Source of the DNA: Vitrella brassicaformis
Lineage: Eukaryota; Sar; Vitrellaceae
NCBI GenBank assembly: GCA_001179505.1
Contig: CDMY01000227.1
Span: 318,558-382,557 of the forward strand
DNA length: 64,000 bases
Reading direction: 5' to 3'
Shown here: positions 57,254-64,000 of the stretch, one piece after another
How the letters are laid out: each line of letters starts with the position of its first letter
How positions within the stretch are numbered: the first letter of the stretch is position 1
Made by a program: the position numbers and the translations under genes
Notes under the pieces: model-generated
Databases searched by the model: none
What the model was told of the DNA's origin: nothing
What the model saw: only the letters and a program-made list of their open reading frames with translations

Positions 57254-59869
57254 TGGATGGGTGCGTGAGTGTCGGTCGGGTACCTACCTACCTGTGCGTC
57301 ATGGTGGTGTTTGATCTTGTGGAGTTCCTGCTCGTATCTGAGCCTGGTACCCTGCTCGAACGACTGCAGTGCGGTTAGCTGCTGCTGCGACAGCTGCTGC
57401 AGCTCCGTGACCCAACGGCGGTCCGTCTGCTCCGAGATGGCTGACGCCTCGTCGAACTCTTGCTGCACTTACACACACACACACACATCCATGGGGTGGG
57501 AGGGGAAAGGGGGGATGGGTTACCTTGAGTTGCTGCAGCTGGTTGGTGTAGTGTTCCTCGAGCTGTGAGTCGATGCGCGTCGTGGCTTCGGTCTGCAGCC
57601 GGTCCCAGTCCTGCCGCAGACCCTCCAGCTCCTTCTCATACCTGCACACACGCGCATCGTGGAAGGAAGGATGCGCCAGTAGTCTGTAGCCAGCCTGCCC
57701 GACGCCTAGCTACTTGAAGCAGGTCTTCTGCTCCAGCTCGTAGAGGCTCTCAACATGCGCCTCCGCGCGACGACGCTCCGAGGCAGCCTACCACCCCACC
57801 CCACAGTGACCACACCATTAGCTAACACATACACACACAGCCATGGACACACACCCAGACGGACCTTCTCGTCGAGAGTCTTGATCAGCTGCCCGAGCCT
57901 GTCGTTGGCGGCCCTGTCCTGCTCCTCCCTCATGGCCTCGATGTGCGCCGCACACCGCCGCTGCAGCTCCTGCTCGAAGTGCACCCGCTCGTAGTGCACG
58001 CGACGCACCTCCTCGCCCACTAAGGTTGCCTGCACCACCCAAGGGACCAGACCCATGGCACGTGTGTTGGGAGGGGAGGGTGTTGGAGGGATGCGGCGCC
58101 GGCTGGTGTGTGTGTTTGGTTGCCTGTTGTTGCGTTTGCTGCTCCATGTGTTTGATGAGTCTCTGTTTCTCCTCCTCGTGTGCCGCCTGAGTGGCGTCGA
58201 GCAGCTGACGGTACTTGGACAAGACCGACTGCTCCACGGACAGATAATGCTGCACACAGATAGATAGACACAGACAGACAGACAGACCGACAGGCGGACA
58301 GGGAAACGCGCGAAGGGGTTGTGGGGCTGTGTGGTCCTGAGTCAGTCGTGTGTGTCATGTGTTGTATATGTGTGCGTGTACCTTACCTGGTCGATTTGCT
58401 GGAGCTTGTGCATGGCCAGCGTCTGCTCCTTCTCCCAAAGGGCCAGCTGCTCACGGTGGTGGGACGCAAGCAGCGCATCCACCTGAACACACATCTATTC
58501 TACTCGACACACCCGTATGGTATGTGCAGGTAGGTCAGATGGCTGACCTTTTCGGTGTAGGTCTGCACAGACCTGGCGAGGTCAGTGCTGTAGAGGCCCT
58601 CAGAGCGGCCCCACGTGTCGGCCAGCTTGGACAGGGCATCCTCCTGAGCGATGGATAGATAAACAGGATGCACCGGTGCGAAGCCAAGGAGCGGTACACA
58701 CCTCCTGCTGCCTCCACTTCTGCTGGTGGGTGACCATGCGCTCGTCGAAGTCAGCCTCAATCCTCCACACACACACACACGCACACACATACACACGCCC
58801 ACATGGACTCATCAAGACAAATGGACTCGGCATCCATGCCATGTGTGCGTCGGTCTTCTCACTGTTTGGCCTTCTCCCGTGCGTTGTGTTCGAGGGCCTC
58901 ACTGAGCTGCAGAAACTCTTTCTTCAGCTCAGTCTGTAGCTGCACGCCACCCACCCCACCCCACGCCATCACACCCACCCACACACACACACAGAGAGAG
59001 AGAGAGATGGGTGCCCACACCACAGACGGGAGGGTGGCTGCATCACGCACAGCACAGCTACACACATACATACCCGCTGGTCTTTCTCCTGCAGTATCTT
59101 GGTTCGCTCCCGCTGCCACCTCTGCTTGAAGTCGACCTCCAGCCGATGGCGCGTGGAGCCTACACTCGCCTGCAGTGCAGTCCCAATGCACAGGGAGGGA
59201 TGCTTCCTTCCGGGCAGATGTACTTGCCTTGCGCTCGTCCACCCACCCAGCCACCGACCTGTTGCTGCTGCACTTTGCCCTGGAGCTGCGACAGCTGACG
59301 GGACTCATCCAGCAACGCACTCTGAACAACGCACCAACAGAACAAACCAATGCACACGCGCATCGCACCCCACCTCCCTCTCTTCGCACCTTGATGCCCT
59401 CCAGAGTGCCGCCCGCCTCCATCTCCCCCTCCCCCTCCCCACCCACAATTGGCCCATCCTCTGCCATAGGTGGTGGTGATGGCTGGATGCGTGTGCCACG
59501 GTGAGGTGATGGCGCCTTGGCCTTCGCAGCAGATGCAGCAGGCGGACTGAAACAAGGAACGAGGGAACACACATGAGCGCATGGATTTCTTCTGGCTTCC
59601 TTTGGTTCTGCTTACGGCGGCGGAAAGTCTACAGGGGCTCCCTCGCCCGTCAGCACAAAGGGCTCGCGCTCAGCACCGGCCATCTCACCCAGATCTGCCC
59701 TTCCCTTGTCCATCTGCTGCTGGCGCTGCCACGGGCCTCCCCTTTCGTCTACTGGCACTTCCGCTTGGCTGTCCGTATGCGAGCGGGGCAGGGACTCATC
59801 GCTGCGGTGGGGAGATGCAGCCGCAGATCTCTCCGTCTGGGCGCCCCTTCCATCATCTGAGGACCACAT
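55771..59869 (-). CDS. Long coiled-coil protein, unknown function (candidate centrosomal/ciliary scaffold)
   Basis: About 18 small exons from ATG 59869 (MWSSDDGRGAQTER) to a likely stop at 55771. After a Pro/Ser/Glu-rich N-terminus (about 150 residues) every exon is helical: LDESRQLSQLQGKVQQQQ, HRLEVDFKQRWQRERTK, LKKEFLQLSEALEHNA, IEADFDERMVTHQQKW, SKLADTWGRSEGLYS, LLASHHREQLALWEKEQ, LSKYRQLLDATQAAHEEE, RRVHYERVHFEQELQRR, LEGLRQDWDRLQTEAT, DEASAISEQTDRRWV, YESELQRVQRLWGEE. The final exon is probably EAREALYRQSG plus a poly-Gly stretch. Repeated short segments with W and R are reminiscent of centrosomal CEP/CCDC proteins, but no family is recognised. Divergent from the secreted protein at 59987. 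Confidence 0.72.
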
Positions 59870-59986
59870 CCGCCGCCGGACTAAAGGCGATAGAGGGGAT
59901 GCGCTCTGACTCGAGACTGGGGGCGCCCTAGGGGGCGGGCGCCTTTCCCTCCGACGAGTCTTATCGTGCTAGTGCTTAGCCTACCG

Positions 59987-60288
59987 ATGTCTCCAAAGTA
60001 CGTGCTCATCGTCCTTGTTTGCCTGCTATCGTTGGCACTCTTTGCCTCCGGCCAGTCATACGCAGGCAACTACAAGTACGGGTACAAGAGACGACGACGC
60101 AGCCAGCGCCGGAGCAGCCAAAGGGGCAGAGGGGCGGGCCGGGGGAGCAAGACCCTGCGCGACAGGCTGAGGTACCGGCCCTATGAGAGCCCCAGCAGCC
60201 CCGACTTCGACTGGAGCTCGTATGCGTTCGGGAGGCCGGGTGGCCGGGGAGTGACCTTGTAAGCAGCGCCAAGGATGGACGAGGCAGC

Positions 60289-60323
<35 letters not shown>

Positions 60324-60690
60324 CACACTACTCACGGTCGCATGCAGGCAAACTCTGCTCATGGTGTGTCTGTGTGTGTTTCTGTGTCTGTCTCCGCGTG
60401 TGTGTCTGCCTTCTTTTCAGTGGCGCAGGAGGGCGGTCTGCGCGCGTGGTAAGCGTTCTTCCGGCAGCTCAGCTCGCTGCACGCAGGCCGCGTTGGTCTC
60501 ATTTTTTTGGTTTGTTGTATGTGTGCCCCCGTAGGCTGTTCCGGCCAACTGCGTGCCGAAGCACGGGCTTCTGTCCATTCGCAAGATCGCCGCCTCCTTC
60601 CGGGCCGACCCCAATGTGTACAGGAGAGAGCTCGACTGCCGGGGGGCGGCCAGCGGGACACGATACTACAACGCACCTGGCGGATTCTGA
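59987..60690 (+). CDS. Small secreted basic protein
   Basis: Three exons. Exon 1 (ATG 59987) starts with a clear signal peptide (MSPKYVLIVLVCLLSLALFA, cleavage after ASG) and a basic Arg/Ser/Gly region (YKRRRRSQRRSSQRGRG), ending at a donor TT|GTAAGC near 60260. Exon 2 after CTTTTCAG (60421) gives GAGGRSARV. Exon 3 after CCCGTAG (60536) gives VPANCVPKHGLLSIRKIAASF and ends YYNAPGGF at 60690. About 150 residues with two Cys in the C-terminal part. Taken unspliced, exon 1 would stop at 60262, but the three junctions are canonical and keep frame. No known family. Possibly a cell-wall or secreted effector-like protein; function not inferred. Confidence 0.65.
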
Positions 60691-61433
60691 CACACGGACC
60701 GACCGACGGACTGACTGACAAACTGATGGAATGGACATGTTGGGTGTGTGAGACAGGGCGTTGTCGCTGTTCTGTCGTTTTCCTGTTTCCCTACAAACAT
60801 GATGCAGACAGATGCCAGGCAGCCAGCCTTCAGACGGCCATACGCTACGCCTGAGACACGTGAGAGAGTGCAAGCTTGGCTATCAGTCGGCCGGCGGGTG
60901 GTCGGCCTTTTTTTCAGTGTGTCGATGCATGGTGAGCCAGGCGGGCCTCAGAGACGCCATTCCTGCATTGATTGCCTGGATAAATGTCGCCGTTACTAAC
61001 ATGGGGTGGGGCGCGGGAGGAGACGGGAGGGGAATGAACGGGGAAGGGAGACAGCATGATAACAAGGAAAAGTGAATGGCTAACTTGATATTAACCTGAA
61101 TGCACTATATCGTGTGTGTGCTGTACGGCACCTCTCATGCCGCCTCCCTTGCCTCATGCTGTGCCACATCTGCCTCGCAGCGACTGTAGCTGCGTGCGTC
61201 GTGTGGACAAGAAAGGCTTTTCTGAATGTGTCCTCCGTGCAAAGACCGACCAGTGCGTGTCACGCTTGCACCTTCTCTATGTCCGAAACACACACGTCAT
61301 ACACAAGATCCCATCACATGAGCAGAGCAGTCAAGGCACAATCAGTCCTTCACACTCGGCCCTTGCCTGCCTGCCTGCCTGCCTTGCGTCTCTGCTGGCC
61401 TGTATCTGCCTGCCTCATTCCCTTCGCGGCTCG
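60691..61433. other. Convergent intergenic region, no gene seen
   Basis: Between the secreted protein and BolA stops. Open frames are short, without domain signals. Contains a CTGC(CTGC)n run near 61365-61385. Confidence 0.5.
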
Positions 61434-61891
61434 CTAAGTGCCCGGATCCGGCGGCTTTGCCGATATGGACAAAGCGTGCACGCCTGCCTTGATCTCATCG
61501 TCGAGTATCTCATAGATGAGCCGGTGGCGCTTGATCATGGGCACATTCGCAAATGCAGCGCTCTCCACCATCACTCTGCAATGCATCCATGGACACGCGG
61601 CGCACACACAGCACAGCACAGCATTCCAGAGGTGTCTGGAGAGCACTGCACTTCATGCTGTACTTGAAGTGTGTTTCTTGTTTCCTGTCAAGGCCTTTCA
61701 TCGCCGCGTGGCCAGCATGGAGATGGCTCTGCAGCAGACACAAGCGCACACAATGAGTGCAATGCCTTCCGTTCATCTGCCCGGACCTCGTCGACGATCT
61801 CAAGCTTCGTTGGAGTCAATTTCTCCGTGAGCTTTCTCTCAATCGCCTCATAAATGGGTCCCTTTGTCGCCATACTGCTGAAACGGCGCAT
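61434..61891 (-). CDS. BolA family protein
   Basis: BolA-like protein, which partners with monothiol glutaredoxins in iron-sulphur cluster and redox regulation. Three exons: exon 1 from ATG 61891 or the internal ATG 61873 (MATKGPIYEAIERKLTEKL, IVDE); exon 2 SHLHAGHAAMKG...ETHFK; exon 3 VMVESAAFANVPMIKRHRLIYEIL, then DDEIKAGVHALSI, stop at 61434. The conserved DES-x2-HAGH, ETHFK, RHRL-x-Y and HALS-I motifs are all present, including the His residues used for cluster binding. Length about 110 residues is normal. The C-terminal AKPPDPGT is short. Head-to-head with NOP16 with only about 70 bp between start codons. Confidence 0.92.
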
Positions 61892-61918
61892 TCGCAGCGG
61901 CGATCCACCTGCAAGCTT

Positions 61919-61925
61919 AGCTCGC
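61919..61925. promoter_or_regulatory. AGCTCGC heptamer in the 70-bp BolA/NOP16 promoter
   Basis: Lies in the middle of the spacer between ATG 61891 (minus) and ATG 61961 (plus). With so little DNA available, this is the best candidate for a bidirectional core element. Confidence 0.45.
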
Positions 61926-61960
61926 AGAGGAGGGAAAAGTGAAGAGGGGAAGAGAGCGTC

Positions 61961-62791
61961 ATGGCGATTAAGAAGACACGTCAGCGTGTCTACAAGAAAG
62001 TCCGGAGAACCCCGAAAAGTCTACACAGGTGAGATGCGTCACTGACTGTGACTGCAGCGTCATAAACTGCAACGTTCCATGCTTGCTGTCTACAGGAGGC
62101 GATTCGACGTCAAGAAGAGCATGCGAGACCCAACTATGGTCAGAAGAGAGGAAGATGAGACCTCGACAGACATGCTTCTTTTCCTCACTGGTCCGTTTGT
62201 TGCGTGCGCAGAAGAGCCTGTGGGATGATTCCAAGACGGTCACGCAGAACCTCGCAGCCACCAGCGTGGCCGCCTTCGCTGAACAACTGCCGGAGAAGAT
62301 CCCCAAATCAGTGCCAAAGAAGTAAGCACGAAGGAAAGGGGCGTTGAGGCGGGCGTCTGAATGCGTATTAGTAACTGACTTTCAGGCTGTCAGAGTGGGA
62401 CGCTCCTATCGTCAAGAAGCTACACGAAAAGCACGGGGACGACTACAAGGTGGGCCAGCCACTGAATACCCCCCCGCGCATGCATGGCTGCACCTCAATC
62501 GCCTCCGGTGTGTCTTTGTTGGTTGTGCAGGCGATGGAGCGCGACATCAAGGTGAACGTGCTACAGTGGACTGCGGCAAACATCGAGAAAAGGGTGGCCA
62601 AATGGAAGAGAAACTACGTGTCGGGTCTGCCAAAAGGACCTGCCCAGAAGGATGACGGCAAGGGGCAGCTGGGGGGGCGTGCGGCCGAGAGTGACGTGCA
62701 GATGGCGGAAGGCGAGCCCAAGGAGGTGACCAGGGCTATGCGGAGAAGGGAGAACATGAAGCTGAGGAAGATGATACTGACAAGAAAGTGA
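61961..62791 (+). CDS. NOP16: Nucleolar protein 16 (NOP16) family
   Basis: Ribosome-biogenesis factor of the 60S pre-ribosome. Five exons from ATG 61961: MAIKKTRQRVYKKVRRTPKS; RRFDVKKSMRDPTM; KSLWDDSKTVTQNLAATSV (family W-D-x-x-K-T-x-x-QN); LSEWDAPIVKKLHEKHGDDYK; and AMERDIKVNVLQWTAANIEKR. The KHGDDYKAM-x-RD-x-K-x-N block is the signature of the family. The last exon ends in a basic tail (MRRRENMKLRKMILTRK). Length about 185 residues, in the family range. Introns are GT-AG with phase-conserving junctions. The start is supported by the basic N-terminus usual for nucleolar proteins. Confidence 0.92.
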
Positions 62792-63319
62792 ACATGCGCC
62801 TGTCGTAGGTTGATGGATGGATGGGTGGACGGATGGAAGGATGGATGTCGTGCGTTGAGTCATCCTTTCGTTGTTGATAGACTGCGTATGGTGATGATCA
62901 TGATCTAGATTTAGACGACGGTTGCATGATTGTTGGACATTTGTTCGGTCATTACCCTTGAGTCCTTCCCTGTAGACAAAAAAAATTGCCCGCATCCACC
63001 CACCCATCATCATGTAAACTCTACAATCGCAGTGCGGCCGACGAAAAAGGGCACACATAGACCTCATGATGTCACTCACGTGCACCCACACCCACACGCA
63101 CACCCGCACCCCAGCCCATCAACAGGTACATACATGGCTCACTCAGCCTATCGTCACTCATCGATGTCTGCATGCCATGCATCTATCTATGTGCGTACGC
63201 CTCCATCGATCGCTGCACGCCTCCGCACACACCGGACACTGAAAAAGAGGCGCAGACAGGACAGGCAGGGCTGCCTGTTTCTCTAGGAAAACTGATAAAC
63301 ACAGGGAACGTCATGGCAT
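62792..63319. other. Convergent intergenic region, no gene seen
   Basis: Contains ATGGATGG-type short repeats near 62815-62850, an A-run near 62980 and CACCCACAC repeats near 63080-63110. Confidence 0.5.
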
Positions 63320-64000
63320 TCACAGCTCGGATGTGGTGGTGGTGGTTGTGGCAGTGGTAGTTGTCTTGGCCTCCTCGAGGTTGACGGGGATGTGCCACTC
63401 GCTTTTGGATGGGTCCTGCGCACGATGGCACAACGGACAGTGCAGTGAGAGACATGGATGGATCGACGGCAGCCCGCTTCGTCACTGGCTTACCTCGTAC
63501 ACAGGTGTCTTGTGTCGCGAGCAGAGTTCCCTGAACTTCGCCAGCAGCCAGTCGTAGTCACTACGACGGGCACTGTCTGACGTCAGCAGCCGATTTACCG
63601 ACTGCATGTACAGCAACAACAACAACAACGACATGACAACATAAGCAAGGCGACGTGGGTTGGGTTTGTTGACGCACCATCCGATCGACGAACGTCGGCG
63701 CCAGAGTGAGATGACTCACCTAAGAGCATAGACACAGAACACACAGAACAGACACATTGTCAAGGTCGTCAGCTGTGTGTGTGTTTCGTTGAGTCGGTGG
63801 TCGCTCTCTCACTTTGGTTGGCTCATCTTTGTGGAGGTGAACAAAGTACATCATGCCCAGGTCGTTCCTGTACTCGTCATCCGTGGCGTAGTCATCCAGG
63901 AAGTCGCCAGCGCCGTAGATGATGGGCCTCGCCTTGTACAACTCGATCCCCTGAACTGCACACACACCAGACGGGCACACACCCAGACGGAATGCTCCGC
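63320..64000 (-). CDS. CapA/PGA_cap family metallophosphatase-like protein (5' end outside window)
   Basis: C-terminal part of a protein related to bacterial poly-gamma-glutamate capsule synthesis protein CapA (calcineurin-like metallophosphatase fold). Four exons are visible on the minus strand: about 63957-63813 (VQGIELYKARPIIYGAGDFL, then RNDLGMMYFVHLHKDE), about 63719-63682 (HLTLAPTFVDRM), 63602-63494 (VNRLLTSDSARRSDYDWLL...) and 63418-63320, ending in a Thr-rich tail and SEL. YKARPIIYGAGDFLDDY matches the family's conserved GKPVIYSLGNFL-type strand near the C-terminus. The metal-binding Asp/His/Asn residues lie upstream, outside the window. Function in a eukaryotic alga unknown; such genes are often of bacterial origin. 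Confidence 0.72.

Noticed and set aside
60275-60330. GACA and similar tetranucleotide arrays as possible CRISPR repeats
   Set aside because: Units are 4 bp without spacers; ordinary microsatellites in a eukaryote.
1-64000. tRNA, rRNA or snRNA genes
   Set aside because: I looked for GGTTCGA-type T-loops and rRNA-like blocks; the few GTTCGA hits are in coding DNA without an acceptor stem or anticodon arm. tRNAscan-SE and Infernal would be decisive.

Overview
The window is nuclear DNA of a GC-rich, intron-dense, unicellular eukaryote. Nearly every gene is split by short (about 50-150 bp) GT-AG introns that often contain (TG)n, (CT)n or tetranucleotide runs. Several products carry signal- or transit-peptide-like N-termini. 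The gene content (VID27, P3A H+-ATPase, PPPDE peptidase, NOP16, long coiled-coil proteins) fits an alveolate alga such as the chromerid Vitrella. The taxon is inferred from style and content only. Three runs of exactly 300 N mark assembly gaps of unknown size. I see no rRNA, tRNA, CRISPR array or transposon ORF.

Layout. 1-3872 (-): 5' part of a molybdenum hydroxylase (xanthine dehydrogenase/aldehyde oxidase family, copy 1). 4138-5912 (+): WD40 protein. 6101-7083 (-): small coiled-coil protein. 7804-9208 (-): membrane protein with a transit-like N-terminus. 9411-11803 (+): coiled-coil protein. 12383-18132 (-): molybdenum hydroxylase copy 2, apparently continuous with an FAD-dependent monooxygenase N-terminus that runs into a gap. 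18177-18667 (-): truncated BTB gene at the edge of the hydroxylase duplication. 18754-20346 (+): TauD-like dioxygenase. 20397-22200: degenerate tandem repeat of about 1.08 kb. 22828-24286 (-): unknown membrane protein. 26742-28432 (-): 3beta-HSD/epimerase-type SDR. 28798-30091 (+): pirin. 30446-31466 (-): PPPDE/DeSI-like peptidase. 31768-35823 (-): coiled-coil protein. 35928-37185 (+): secreted His/Cys-rich protein. 38186-38820 (-): YbaK domain. 39774-40655 (+): PrmA-like methyltransferase. 41577-44799 (-): VID27. 45039-47099 (-): RluA-type pseudouridine synthase homologue. 47205-48090 (+): small membrane protein. 49260-49992 (-): acidic Lys/Glu/Ala-rich protein. 50443-54476 (+): P3A proton ATPase. 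55771-59869 (-): long coiled-coil protein. 59987-60690 (+): small secreted basic protein. 61434-61891 (-): BolA. 61961-62791 (+): NOP16. 63320-64000 (-): CapA/PGA_cap family C-terminus.

Genes alternate strand so that ten head-to-head pairs share short upstream regions, down to about 70 bp for BolA/NOP16. The heptamer AGCTCGC/GCGAGCT recurs in most of these shared upstream regions and is a candidate core promoter element. The most interesting observation is the in-frame junction between hydroxylase copy 2 and a flavin monooxygenase with no stop codon between them. If the hydroxylase makes urate and the monooxygenase is a urate hydroxylase, this would be a two-step purine-catabolic fusion. Substrate and completeness are unproven because the gap removes most of the second domain.
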